Position numbers and translations under genes: made by a program | DNA from: Bradyrhizobium diazoefficiens | GTDB lineage: Bacteria; Pseudomonadota; Alphaproteobacteria; Rhizobiales; Xanthobacteraceae | Direction of reading: 5' to 3' | NCBI RefSeq assembly: GCF_016616235.1 | Contig: NZ_CP067100.1 | Coordinates: 7,375,001-7,439,000, forward strand | DNA length: 64,000 bases | The notes under the pieces: generated by a model | Told to the model about the DNA's origin: nothing | Database searches by the model: none | What the model saw: only the letters and a program-made list of their open reading frames with translations | Shown: positions 34,663 to 42,739 of the stretch, piece after piece | How positions within the stretch are numbered: position 1 is the first letter of the stretch | Layout of the letters: the number at the start of each line of letters is the position of its first letter

Positions 34663-35619
34663 TCACGCCCTGATATTGTTGTCCTTCACCACCTTGCCCC
34701 AAGTGGCGACCTGCTTGTCGAAGAAGGTTTTGAAGGCGGGGCCGTCCTGGAGCAGCAGGGTCATCTGCTGGGTCTCCTTGAGCTGGGCCGCAGTCGCGGG
34801 CTCGCTGAGGATTTCCCTGGACGCGGTCGCCATGGCCGAGACAACGTCCGGCGGCGTGCCCGTGGGCGCGAAGATGCCCCACCAGGCCAGCGTCTCGAAA
34901 TCCGGAAAGCCCGCCTCGATCGCGGTCGGCGTATCCGGCAGCGCCGGCAGGCGCTCGCGACCGAGCTGCAGGATCGGGCACAGCATGTTGGTGCCGAGCT
35001 GGGCGGCGACCAGCGCCGCCGATCCGGCGATGAGATCGACATGGCCGCCGAGCACGTCGTTCATGGCCGGCCCGCCGCCACGATAGGGCACGTGCATGAT
35101 CTCGACGCCGGCCTTGCTGCCGAGCACGGTCATCGCGAGATGGCCGAGCGTGCCGATGCCGACGGAGGCGTATTTCACCGCGCCGGGCGTCGCCTTGCAG
35201 GCGGCGACCACGTCGGCAAAGCTCTTGTAGGGACGGCCGGCGCCGGCCGCGATCACGTAAGGCGCGGTGCCGACCAGAAACACCGGCATCAGCTCGCGCT
35301 CGACGTCGACCGGCGGCTTGTCGAGGATGGACGGGATCACCGCATGGGAATCGAAGGTGACCAGGAAGGTCGAGCCGTCCGCCGGGGCCTTGGCAACCTG
35401 CGCGGCGCCGAGCGCGCCGGCGGCGCCGGACTTGTTCTCGACCACGACGATGCGGCCCAGCTTTGTCTGCAGATTGCTCTGGAGCAGCCGCGCCATCGCG
35501 TCGGTCGAGCCGCCCGGCGGAAACGGCACCACCAGCGTGATCTTCGAGGCCTGCGCCTTCACCGGCGTCATCGCAAGAACGGCCGGCGCCGCGAGCAGCG
35601 CGCGTCGCGTGATCGTCAT
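34663..35619 (-). CDS. Tripartite tricarboxylate transporter substrate-binding protein (Bug/TctC family)
   Basis: This 318-residue periplasmic receptor has a twin-arginine-like leader (MTITRRALLAAPAVLAMTPV) and the Bug family core: LVVPFPPGGSTDAMARLL, VENKSGAAGALGAAQVAKAP and HVPYRGGGPAMNDVLGGHVD. Bug proteins bind carboxylates and related anions for TctAB transporters, which are not encoded nearby. GGGAGG lies six bases before ATG 35619 and directly abuts the ATG at 35625, so 35619 is the better start. It is the last gene of a likely operon with cupin, RraA-family and AMP-ligase genes (38239 down to 34663). Confidence 0.85.
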   Translation of the reverse strand: MTITRRALLAAPAVLAMTPVKAQASKITLVVPFPPGGSTDAMARLLQSNLQTKLGRIVVVENKSGAAGALGAAQVAKAPADGSTFLVTFDSHAVIPSILDKPPVDVERELMPVFLVGTAPYVIAAGAGRPYKSFADVVAACKATPGAVKYASVGIGTLGHLAMTVLGSKAGVEIMHVPYRGGGPAMNDVLGGHVDLIAGSAALVAAQLGTNMLCPILQLGRERLPALPDTPTAIEAGFPDFETLAWWGIFAPTGTPPDVVSAMATASREILSEPATAAQLKETQQMTLLLQDGPAFKTFFDKQVATWGKVVKDNNIRA

Positions 35620-35666
35620 GGTCATCCTCCCTTTGTTTTTTACGCCCGGCTTTTGCTCTTTGGCGC

Positions 35667-36038
35667 TTAGCTCGTTCCGAAACCCGACCCCGCTTTCTTA
35701 TATTCTGGCCGCGGCGGACTGAAGATGTCCAGCACGCGGGCGCCGTCCGGGCCGGCGCGCATGGTGTGCGGCACGTTGCCGGGGGTGCGCCAGAAATCGC
35801 CCTTCGTCACCGGAATTTCCTCGCCGCCCTGGACGCGGATCGCGGAGCCGTCGAGCAGCACGCCCCATTGCTCCTCGGGATGATGATGCAGCGTACCCTG
35901 CGCATGCGGCGCCAGCGTCACCACCGACAGCATCGCTTGCGCGCCGGAGAAGATGCGCGTGGTCACACCCGCCGCGAGCTCGCGGAAGAGACCATCGTCG
36001 GGATTATCGATATTGTGGAATTCGTCCTTTTGGCTCAC
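35667..36038 (-). CDS. Cupin domain protein
   Basis: This 123-residue single cupin has the metal-binding pattern HHHPEEQWGVLLDG (two histidines and a glutamate) and the second motif PGNVPHTMRAGP with a histidine. Such small cupins may be decarboxylases, isomerases or binding modules. It lies 28 bases downstream of the RraA-family gene and 47 bases ahead of the TctC gene on the same strand, so it probably acts in the same unknown carboxylate pathway. Confidence 0.8.
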   Translation of the reverse strand: MSQKDEFHNIDNPDDGLFRELAAGVTTRIFSGAQAMLSVVTLAPHAQGTLHHHPEEQWGVLLDGSAIRVQGGEEIPVTKGDFWRTPGNVPHTMRAGPDGARVLDIFSPPRPEYKKAGSGFGTS

Positions 36039-36066
36039 GCCACCCTCCCCGTTTGTTTTTGTTCAA

Positions 36067-36705
36067 TCAGGATTTGCCATAAGACCCCTGGTAGCGGCCC
36101 TCGCGGATCGCCTTCATGGTCTCCTCCTCGCGCGCGATCTGGGCGCGCACGGCTTCCAGCAGCGTGGCTGCACCAGTGGCGGGGAACGACACGACGCCGT
36201 CCTCGTCGCCGACCACGATGTCGCCGGGCGAGATCACGCTGCCGCCGATCGTAACAGGCACGTTGATCTCGCCGGGGCCGTTCTTGTAGGGGCCGCGGTG
36301 GATCACAGCGCGGGCGTAACAAGGGAAGTCGTCGGCTGCGAAGGCCGCGACATCGCGGATCGCGCCGTCGATGACATAGCCTTCCGCTTTGCGCCACTGC
36401 GCGATGGTCTTCATGATCTCGCCGACCAGCGCGCGCGTCTCGTCGCCGCCGCCATCGACCACGATGACGTCGCCCGGACCGACCAGCTCCAGCGCGCGGT
36501 GGATGGCGAGATTGTCGCCGGGACGGGTGCGCACGGTGAACGCGGTCCCAACCAGCTTGCCGCCGCGATGATAGGGCTTCAGCCCCACCGCGCCCGGCAG
36601 CCGGGCGAGATTGTCCGAGATGACCGAGGTCGGCGCGCCGCGAAAGCCCGCGATGATCCCGGCCGGCGGCTTCGGCACGCTGTTCGCTGCGATGGTGATG
36701 GTCAT
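36067..36705 (-). CDS. RraA family protein (4-hydroxy-4-methyl-2-oxoglutarate/oxaloacetate aldolase-like)
   Basis: This 212-residue protein shows the RraA/HMG aldolase fold: RTRPGDNLAIHRALELVGPG, VVDGGGDETRALVGEI, and the metal-site strand AEGYVIDGAIRDVAAFA where R and D in GAIRD are the usual catalytic pair. Family members are class II pyruvate aldolases of aromatic meta-cleavage pathways or oxaloacetate decarboxylases; only a subset regulates RNase E. In an operon with an AMP-ligase, a cupin and a carboxylate-binding protein, an aldolase or decarboxylase role is more likely than RNA regulation. Confidence 0.82.
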   Translation of the reverse strand: MTITIAANSVPKPPAGIIAGFRGAPTSVISDNLARLPGAVGLKPYHRGGKLVGTAFTVRTRPGDNLAIHRALELVGPGDVIVVDGGGDETRALVGEIMKTIAQWRKAEGYVIDGAIRDVAAFAADDFPCYARAVIHRGPYKNGPGEINVPVTIGGSVISPGDIVVGDEDGVVSFPATGAATLLEAVRAQIAREEETMKAIREGRYQGSYGKS

Positions 36706-36727
36706 GTCCCAGGTCCTCCGTAATTCT

Positions 36728-38239
36728 TTACTCAGCGTGCGTCTTCGCCGGCATGATCCGGAAGGCGCGCCCTTCCTTCATCCACGCCGCGCGCTCGTCA
36801 CGCAACAGCGTGCGGCGGACTTTTCCGGAATCATCGCGCGGCGGGACGTTGACGATCTCGAAGCTTTCGGGGTGCTTGTAGCGGCTGAGCCTGTCCTTCA
36901 AGAACTCCGCCATGCCGTCGGCGATCGCCTGTCCGTCCGCATCGGGCTCCGGCTCGATGATGGCGTGCACGCGCTGGCCCAATTCCGGATCGGGCAAGCC
37001 GACCACGACGCAGGAGCGTACGCCGGGGCACTCGGAGACCGCCGCCTCGATCTCGGCCGGATAGATATTGGCACCGCCACGCAGCACCATGTCGGCAAGA
37101 CGATCGCCGAGATAGAGATAGCCTTCCGCATCCAGCCGGCCAATGTCGCCGAGCGATTCCCAGCCATCCGAGCGGCGCTTCGGCTCGGCGCCGAGATAGT
37201 GATAGGTGGCGTCCTTGCCGTCATTGTTGAGGAAATAGATCTCGCCGGTCTCGCCTGGCGCGACATCGTTGCCGTCCTCGCCGATGATGCGAAGCTTCGC
37301 CATGTCGCCAATCTTGCCGACCGAGCCCTTGTGCGTCAGCCACTCCGTGCCTGATATGATGCAGGAGCCTTGACGCTCGGTGCCGCCATAGAGCTCCCAG
37401 ATCCGCTCGGGCCCGAGCCAGGCGATCCAGTTTTCCTTCAGCCAGGGCGGCATCGGAGCGGCCATGTGAAACACGGTCTGAAGGCTCGACAGATCGTAGG
37501 CATTGCGCACGTGCTCCGGCAACGCCCAGATCCGGTGCATCATGGTCGGCACGAAGTTGACCCATTGCACGCGCTCGCGCTCGATCTGGCGCAGCGTCTC
37601 CTCGGCGTCGAACTTGACGAGGCCGGTGAGCTGGCCGCCGGCGAACAGCGCGTAGTGCGACACAATGAACGGCGCATTGTGATAGAGCGGACCGGGATTG
37701 AGCAGCGAGACTCCGAAGGGCATGTTGAGCGGCAGCGGAAAAGCGGTGTCGATCACGGCCGGATGGTGGTCGAGGATCACCTTCGGCCGGCCGGTTGAGC
37801 CGCCTGAGGTCATGGCCTTCCAGTAGCGCGCCACCGGCGGGGTGAGCGGCTCGTCCGAAAAACCTTCCGGCGCGAAATCCGCAGGCAAACGGTTCTGCGC
37901 ATTCCAGTCGGCCTCGCCGCCGACCACCAGTGCGGGCTTGAGGATCTCAAGCACCGCGGCGGCCTCGCCACGCGGCAGCCGCCATGACAGCGAGGTCGGC
38001 GTCGCCCCGCACTTCCATACCGCGAAGGAGGTCTCGAAGAATGCGTTGCTGTTGGGCAATCCGATGGCGACGAAGTCGCCGGGCTTGACGCCCTTCGCGG
38101 CGAACGCCCGCGCGCGCCGGTTGGCGCCGCGCTCGAGCTCGTCCCAAGTCAGCGTGTCCTCACCGTGACGGACTGCAATCGTACCACTCGGCTTGCGCTC
38201 GGCGTACCAGCGCGGCACATCGGACAGCGGCAGCAGCAT
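36728..38239 (-). CDS. AMP-binding acyl/aryl-CoA synthetase
   Basis: This 503-residue ANL-superfamily ligase activates a carboxylate as acyl-AMP and then as the CoA thioester. The phosphate loop is MTSGGSTGRPKVILDH, the adenine/Mg motif is ELYGGTERQGS, the hinge region is SLGDIGRLDAEGYLYLGDR, and a C-terminal lysine region is PPRDDSGKVRRTLLRDE. It resembles the bile-acid or long-chain-type ligases, but the substrate is unclear. It is the first gene of the operon with RraA-family, cupin and TctC genes. A cluster of GTAAC/GTTAC repeats lies 64-92 bases upstream of its start. Confidence 0.83.
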   Translation of the reverse strand: MLLPLSDVPRWYAERKPSGTIAVRHGEDTLTWDELERGANRRARAFAAKGVKPGDFVAIGLPNSNAFFETSFAVWKCGATPTSLSWRLPRGEAAAVLEILKPALVVGGEADWNAQNRLPADFAPEGFSDEPLTPPVARYWKAMTSGGSTGRPKVILDHHPAVIDTAFPLPLNMPFGVSLLNPGPLYHNAPFIVSHYALFAGGQLTGLVKFDAEETLRQIERERVQWVNFVPTMMHRIWALPEHVRNAYDLSSLQTVFHMAAPMPPWLKENWIAWLGPERIWELYGGTERQGSCIISGTEWLTHKGSVGKIGDMAKLRIIGEDGNDVAPGETGEIYFLNNDGKDATYHYLGAEPKRRSDGWESLGDIGRLDAEGYLYLGDRLADMVLRGGANIYPAEIEAAVSECPGVRSCVVVGLPDPELGQRVHAIIEPEPDADGQAIADGMAEFLKDRLSRYKHPESFEIVNVPPRDDSGKVRRTLLRDERAAWMKEGRAFRIMPAKTHAE

Positions 38240-38302
38240 CAGGCGTTTCCCACTTTGTCTTCTTGGCGTCGCCTCATGACGAGGCGCCTCGCGCGGCGAA
38301 GT

Positions 38303-38331
38303 GTAACAGCGCGCCGTTACGGCGCTGTAAC
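38303..38331. promoter_or_regulatory. GTAAC/GTTAC repeat cluster upstream of AMP-ligase operon
   Basis: GTAAC (38303), GTTAC (38316) and GTAAC (38327) alternate in orientation. The last two form a dyad around six bases, and a further seven-base dyad ACAGCGC/GCGCTGT spans the middle. The position upstream of the AMP-ligase start fits an operator for a TetR- or GntR-type regulator. No regulator gene is adjacent. Confidence 0.45.
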
Positions 38332-38471
38332 TTCAAGGCCACGTCAAGCAAAAAATGTCAGCATTTCAGCCACGAAATTCCCGGGTTCCATGGGTGACAA
38401 GCCGGCGATAAAGGGGCAAAAATTGGCCCGACTCAGTTCGGGTTGAATTTTGCAGGGAATGCTCTCGTAGA

Positions 38472-39089
38472 ATGTCGTCCGCAGTTGCATCGCGTCGTGC
38501 GGCGCTTCTCGTTGCCGCAGCAGGATTTCTTCTGCTGACGCCGTCGCATGTCCAGGCGCAATGGTGGAAGCGCGCGCCGGTCGATTTCGAGGAATGCGCC
38601 GATGCCGCCGAGAAGGCCGCCACCAAGGCCGAGAAGACATCCGCACTCGCCGACTGCAACGCCAAGTTCGCCGGCCGCCGCAAGCCGGGCGGCGGCTATT
38701 CCTATTACGACTTCCTCCAGGACCGCACCTTCGACATCGCCGGCCCCAATCCGACGCCGGAAGAGCAGAAGAAGATCGACGAATCCTACACCGCCTATCT
38801 CGCCAACCAGCGCCGCAGCAATGAGGCGGCGGAAGCCACCGCGCGGCAGCAGCGCGAACAGATGGAGCGGCAGGCGCAGCAGCTCCAACACGTCGCGATG
38901 CGCACGGAGGTCGAGCGCGTGCCCATTCCGGTGGAGCGGCCGAAGGTGCAGCAGACCGTCGGCCAGCGAAAGGGCGCCCCCTGCACCAAAGGCTCGTTCT
39001 CCTGCGAATGGCCGCGATTGTCGGAAAGCCTCAACGACTTGAAGAAGCTGTTCAACCCGACGCCGAGCAAGCCGGCGAGGAAGGGGTGA
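38472..39089 (+). CDS. Hypothetical exported protein with coiled-coil segment
   Basis: I do not recognise a named domain in this 205-residue protein. It has a signal peptide (RRAALLVAAAGFLLLTPSHVQAQ) and a mature region starting WWKRAPVDFEECADAAEKAA. A Gln/Glu/Arg-rich helical stretch (about 110-145, ARQQREQMERQAQQLQHVA) looks like a coiled coil, and the C-terminus holds two cysteines in CTKGSFSCEWPRLSES besides C in FEECAD and ADCNAKF. Four cysteines in an exported protein suggest disulfides in the periplasm. It is monocistronic. Confidence 0.65.
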   Translation: MSSAVASRRAALLVAAAGFLLLTPSHVQAQWWKRAPVDFEECADAAEKAATKAEKTSALADCNAKFAGRRKPGGGYSYYDFLQDRTFDIAGPNPTPEEQKKIDESYTAYLANQRRSNEAAEATARQQREQMERQAQQLQHVAMRTEVERVPIPVERPKVQQTVGQRKGAPCTKGSFSCEWPRLSESLNDLKKLFNPTPSKPARKG

Positions 39090-39110
39090 GCTGGTGGTCG
39101 CCGCAAATTC

Positions 39111-39188
39111 CGCCGTCGTCCGGGACAAGCGCAGCTCCTGACAACGCGTAGCGTTGCTGGAGCGGAGCGCCGATCCGGGACGACGGCG
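39111..39188. repeat. Palindromic intergenic repeat, GTCGTCCGGGAC type
   Basis: CCGTCGTCCGGGACAAGCGC at the left and GATCCGGGACGACGG at the right form an inverted pair between two convergent small genes. The arms resemble those at 13030-13075 and 41535-41677. A terminator role is possible. Confidence 0.65.
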
Positions 39189-39200
39189 GAGAGTACGGCG

Positions 39201-39410
39201 TCAGTTCGTGTGCTTCTTCTTGTGTTTCGGTTTGACCACTGGCGGATTCACCGGCGCCGTTACTGTCGGTGAACCCAGCTGCGACCGGCTCTCCTGCAAT
39301 CGCCGATCATAGCCGGGCGAGTTCATCACCGTCGGCGGCCTCGCATACGCGAGTGTGGAAGCGCCGCAGAGCGCGGTCAACGTGATTCCGATCATCAGAC
39401 AATGCTTCAT
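39201..39410 (-). CDS. Small hypothetical exported protein with lysine-rich tail
   Basis: This 69-residue product has a signal peptide (MKHCLMIGITLTALCGASTL then AYA) and a short mature part. That part is rich in proline and valine and ends in KPKHKKKHTN, a basic tail. The ATG at 39410 follows GGAGGAAGG closely and is preferred to the upstream ATG at 39428. No family is recognised. It lies 25 bases upstream of the end of the 2-dehydropantoate reductase-like gene, on the same strand, in the order reductase then this gene. Confidence 0.55.
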   Translation of the reverse strand: MKHCLMIGITLTALCGASTLAYARPPTVMNSPGYDRRLQESRSQLGSPTVTAPVNPPVVKPKHKKKHTN

Positions 39411-39435
39411 CGCCTTCCTCCATCGCACTCAGCCT

Positions 39436-40437
39436 CTACCCGCGAATCTGCTGAGGCGTCAGCCCGGGCGGGCCGTTGCCTGCGGCTTCCGCCTCCTTGA
39501 TCAGCGCAACAATGCGGCGCATCAGCGGCACATCGATGTTGTTTTGCTCGGCGAGCGCGATGACCGCGCCCTGAAGGTAGTCGATCTCGGTCTTGCGGCC
39601 GTGCTTCAGATCCTGCCACATCGAGGAGCGCGCCTCGGGATCGATCTTCATCGTGCGCCCCAGGATCGCGTTGAAGATCAGGTCTGGCAATCTCAGCAGG
39701 GTCGGCGTCCAGCTCATCGGGATCGGCGTTGCCGATACCGGCGTGATGCCGGCGGCCTTCAGCGCGGCCAGACCTTCCGCCATCTGGTCGGCAAACAGCC
39801 TCCGCCAGTCGCGGTTCGCCAATTGCGCGGCGAGCGGCATGTCGGACAGCGCGCTGAGTGCATTGTTTAGATTGATGATCAGCTTGCCCCATTGCACGCC
39901 GGTGATGTCGCGGCTGGCGCGCATCGCGAGACCGGGCACCGAGAGCGCTGCGGCGGTGTTCGCTTCATCCTCTCCGATATGAATGTCGCCGGAAGTCGAG
40001 CGATGGAAGCGCCCCTCGCCCATTGCGATCACGTTGAACGGCACCATGCCGGCGAGCACATGCCGGCCGCCAAGGCGCTCGCGCAGCACCGCGACATTGC
40101 CGATGCCGTTCTGAAGCGAGACGATGACGGCGTCCTGCGGCGCATGCTGCGCGATCTGGCCCGCGACATCGGCGGTGTCGGCGCTCTTCACCGTGACCAG
40201 CACGATGCCGGCGCTGTGGAAGATGGCCGGGTCTTCCGACAGCGCGAGCTGGCCTGCCCCGAGTCTTTTCTCGGAGCCGTCGAAATCGGTCAGCCACAGG
40301 CCGAACCGCTCGATCTCGGTCTTCACCCGTGCCCGCACCAGCAGCGCGACCCGGCGATCGGCGGCCGCCAGCATGCCGCCGACGAAACAGCCGATGGCGC
40401 CCGCGCCGGCCACCACGATCGGTCGATCCGTAACCAC
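39436..40437 (-). CDS. 2-dehydropantoate 2-reductase
   Basis: This 333-residue NADPH-dependent reductase has the dinucleotide loop VVAGAGAIGCFVGGMLAAAD, the ApbA core VQWGKLIINLNNALSALSD containing the catalytic lysine, and a C-terminal domain with QDLKHGRKTEIDYLQGAVI, a well-conserved region of true PanE proteins. It likely reduces ketopantoate to pantoate for CoA synthesis. It is the stronger panE candidate of the two in the window. The start is GTG at 40437 with GGGGAG about 11 bases upstream. Confidence 0.85.
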   Translation of the reverse strand: MVTDRPIVVAGAGAIGCFVGGMLAAADRRVALLVRARVKTEIERFGLWLTDFDGSEKRLGAGQLALSEDPAIFHSAGIVLVTVKSADTADVAGQIAQHAPQDAVIVSLQNGIGNVAVLRERLGGRHVLAGMVPFNVIAMGEGRFHRSTSGDIHIGEDEANTAAALSVPGLAMRASRDITGVQWGKLIINLNNALSALSDMPLAAQLANRDWRRLFADQMAEGLAALKAAGITPVSATPIPMSWTPTLLRLPDLIFNAILGRTMKIDPEARSSMWQDLKHGRKTEIDYLQGAVIALAEQNNIDVPLMRRIVALIKEAEAAGNGPPGLTPQQIRG

Positions 40438-40606
40438 CAGAGCTTGCTCCCCTTAACGGCCCGCCTTCGATAGCAGAGGTAGCGCCCCCTGCCCATTGGT
40501 TGCGACGCATGCGCCTTGTAACCGTCATGAGAGCCCCATATGTTTTCGCCCCGGGGGGCTGTCAGCGGCGAGCGCTCGCCGGAACGAGACGCCAAAGGAG
40601 AGCACC

Positions 40607-41179
40607 ATGGGTCTACTCGACGTCCTCAACGGCATGCAGAACGGCCCGCATGGATCGCGCACGGGCGAACAACCATCCTCCGGCGGCATGTCGCCGATGA
40701 CCATGGCGCTGCTCGGGCTGCTCGCCTGGAAGGCTTACAAGCACATGACCGCAACGCAGTCCGGCACGGCACCGCAACCCTCGCCAGCGCCGGCGCCTCC
40801 GCCAGTGAACACCGTGGACAGCGGCGGCCTTGGCGGTCTCGGAGGCCTGCTCAAGGGCGGCCTCGGCGGCTTGCTTGCGGGCGGCGCAGCCGGCACCGTG
40901 CTCAGCGGCGGGCTCGGCGATCTCCTCAACCAGCTCCAGCAGAGCGGTCACGGCGACGCCGCCAACTCCTGGGTCGGCAAGGGCGAGAACAAGCCGATCG
41001 CACCCGGCGATCTCGCCAATGCGCTCGGTGCAGACCAGATCGAAAGCCTGTCCGCCCAGAGCGGCCTGTCAGGCGAGGAGCTGCTCTCCGGCCTCAGCCA
41101 ATATCTGCCGCAGGTGGTCGACCATCTGACGCCCGATGGCCGGCTGCCGACCGAGAACGAACTGTCAGCCAGAATTTAA
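40607..41179 (+). CDS. YidB family protein (DUF937)
   Basis: This 190-residue protein begins MGLLDVLNGMQNG and has a hydrophobic segment (MTMALLGLLAWKAYKHMT). A proline-rich linker and a glycine-rich stretch (GGLGGLGGLLKGGLGGLLAG) follow, and then the YidB core with NSWVGKGENKPIAPGDLANA and a C-terminal LSQYLPQVVDHLTPDGRLPT. The biochemical role of the family is not established. The ATG at 40607 follows AAAGGAG by about six bases. A small GlsB-type membrane protein gene follows 40 bases later, so both may belong to one envelope-stress unit. Confidence 0.82.
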   Translation: MGLLDVLNGMQNGPHGSRTGEQPSSGGMSPMTMALLGLLAWKAYKHMTATQSGTAPQPSPAPAPPPVNTVDSGGLGGLGGLLKGGLGGLLAGGAAGTVLSGGLGDLLNQLQQSGHGDAANSWVGKGENKPIAPGDLANALGADQIESLSAQSGLSGEELLSGLSQYLPQVVDHLTPDGRLPTENELSARI

Positions 41180-41219
41180 TCGAACTCTGATCTAGACGTT
41201 CACGAAGGGGAGCATTGTC

Positions 41220-41492
41220 ATGAGTTTCGGCGGCCTGTTGTGGATCATCGTCGTCGGCTTCGTCGCCGGCCTCATCGCGCGCTGGCTGGCGCCGGGACCG
41301 AACAACCCGAGCGGCTTCGTCCTCACCACCATCCTCGGCATCGCCGGTGCGTTTCTCGCCACCTTCGTCGGCCAGGCCGTCGGCCACTACAGCCCCGACC
41401 AGGGCGCCGGCTTCATCATGGCCACGATCGGCGCGGTGGTGGTGCTGTTCATCTGGCACCGGCTGGTGGCGAGCGGCGTGATAAAGGGGTAG
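41220..41492 (+). CDS. GlsB/YeaQ/YmgE family stress-response membrane protein
   Basis: This 90-residue protein has three hydrophobic segments and the transglycosylase-associated family pattern: WIIVVGFVAGLIARWLAPGP, VLTTILGIAGAFLATFVG and FIMATIGAVVVLFIWHRLV. Members are inner membrane proteins induced in stress or stationary phase with unknown activity. AAGGGGAG lies eight bases upstream of the start. It follows the YidB-type gene on the same strand. Confidence 0.85.
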   Translation: MSFGGLLWIIVVGFVAGLIARWLAPGPNNPSGFVLTTILGIAGAFLATFVGQAVGHYSPDQGAGFIMATIGAVVVLFIWHRLVASGVIKG

Positions 41493-41534
41493 CCTGCCAT
41501 CGCGAAGAGCGAATCTTGCGCGACAAACTCCGTT

Positions 41535-41677
41535 GTCGTCCCGGACAAGCGCGCCTTAAGCGCGCGCCGATCCAGGACCCATATCCACAGGGAGGAGTTT
41601 GGCGAAGACTCGGAGTGATCAGCTTCGCGCAGCAATTCTTCCCTGTGGTTATGGGTCCCCGCCTTCGCGGGGACGAC
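41535..41677. repeat. Dispersed palindromic intergenic repeat, family C copy 2
   Basis: GTCGTCCCGGACAAGCGCGC at the left and GGGTCCCCGCCTTCGCGGGG with ACGAC at the right bound a 143-base element. The middle has GAGTTTGGCGAAGAC, shared with the copy at 23868-24000. Inner arms CCACAGGGAGGAG and TTCCCTGTGG also pair. Confidence 0.75.
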
Positions 41678-41705
41678 ACCGGATTTGACGCACGAGCGGA
41701 GCGTC

Positions 41706-42491
41706 TCACGCGATCAAATGCATCCCCGCATCCATGCGCACGACCTCGCCGGTCATGTTGCTGGAGGCCGGCATCGCCAGGAAGCAGACCAGCTGCGCGA
41801 TGTCTTCCGCGCTCGATGCGACCTTGAGCGGCACCTTTGCCACCACACTGTCGCGCACCTGCTTGGCGCCGGCTTCGCCGCGGCCCTTGGTGAACCAGGG
41901 CGTGTCGATATAGCCCGGGCAGACCGTGTTGACGCGGATCAACGGCGCCAGCGCGCGCGACAGCGACAGTGTCATGGTGTTGAGCGCGCCCTTGCTCGCG
42001 GCATAGGCGATCGACGAGCCGACGCCGCTGATGCCGGCGACCGAGGACACGTTCACCACCGCCGACGGCCGGCCTGAAGCCTTCGCGCCGGCTTCGAGCA
42101 GGCTGCGCGCGGCGCGCACCATCTGGAAAGGACCGATGGTGTTGACGCCGTAGAGGCGGTGGAAATCCTCCGCCGACAATCCGTCGAGATCGGCATGGGC
42201 GACATGCTTGGTGGTGCCGGCGTTGTTGACGAGGATGTCGAGCCGGCCCCAGCCGCTCGCCGCCGCGACGATCTTGCGGCAATCCTCATCCTTCGAAACG
42301 TCACCCTGCGCGACCAGCACGTCCGCTGCGCCCGCCTTGCGACAGAGTTCGGCGGTCGCCTCGGCCTCCTTCTGGCTCGAGGAATAGTTGATGACAAGCC
42401 GCGCCCCGCTGCGCGCGAGAATTTCCGCGGTCGCCGCGCCAAGGCCGGAGGCCGACCCCGTCACGATTGCGCACACGCCATCCTTTGCCAT
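41706..42491 (-). CDS. SDR family NAD(P)-dependent oxidoreductase (FabG-like)
   Basis: This 261-residue short-chain dehydrogenase has the cofactor loop AIVTGSASGLGAATAEILA, the NNAG motif in DILVNNAGTTKHV, the catalytic serine in VVNVSSVAGISG and the YxxxK pair in IAYAASKGALN, followed by VNTVCPGYIDTPWF. Classical members oxidise or reduce 3-oxoacyl or alcohol groups. It is divergent from an acyl-CoA dehydrogenase pair, so it may supply the 3-hydroxyacyl-CoA dehydrogenase step of the same pathway; this is inferred from position. Confidence 0.87.
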   Translation of the reverse strand: MAKDGVCAIVTGSASGLGAATAEILARSGARLVINYSSSQKEAEATAELCRKAGAADVLVAQGDVSKDEDCRKIVAAASGWGRLDILVNNAGTTKHVAHADLDGLSAEDFHRLYGVNTIGPFQMVRAARSLLEAGAKASGRPSAVVNVSSVAGISGVGSSIAYAASKGALNTMTLSLSRALAPLIRVNTVCPGYIDTPWFTKGRGEAGAKQVRDSVVAKVPLKVASSAEDIAQLVCFLAMPASSNMTGEVVRMDAGMHLIA

Positions 42492-42530
42492 CTGGTGTTT
42501 CCTTCCCTCTGTCAGTTGCTGGCACCCTGT

Positions 42531-42574
42531 TTAGCGAGTTTGCCGCGCCCTGCAAATCGAGCAAACTCCGCTAA
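42531..42574. promoter_or_regulatory. Long imperfect inverted repeat in SDR/acyl-CoA dehydrogenase divergent promoter
   Basis: TTAGCGAGTTTGC (42531-42543) pairs with GCAAACTCCGCTAA (42561-42574), with a single extra base in the right arm, around a 17-base spacer. It lies 40 bases upstream of the SDR start and about 165 bases upstream of the dehydrogenase start. It suits a divergent operator. Confidence 0.5.
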
Positions 42575-42739
42575 GCGGAATTAGCCTCCTGCTGCCCCTT
42601 GCGCCCATGCCCACGCCGCAGGTTGACCTGCGATCAACGCTTGTCAGAGCCATGGCTTTTTCGGATCATCGGGCGCAAGAAGGCACTGCGCGCCGCGCCA
42701 TCGGGCCGGACGCGCCAAGGGCAAAACACGGGGAACGCT

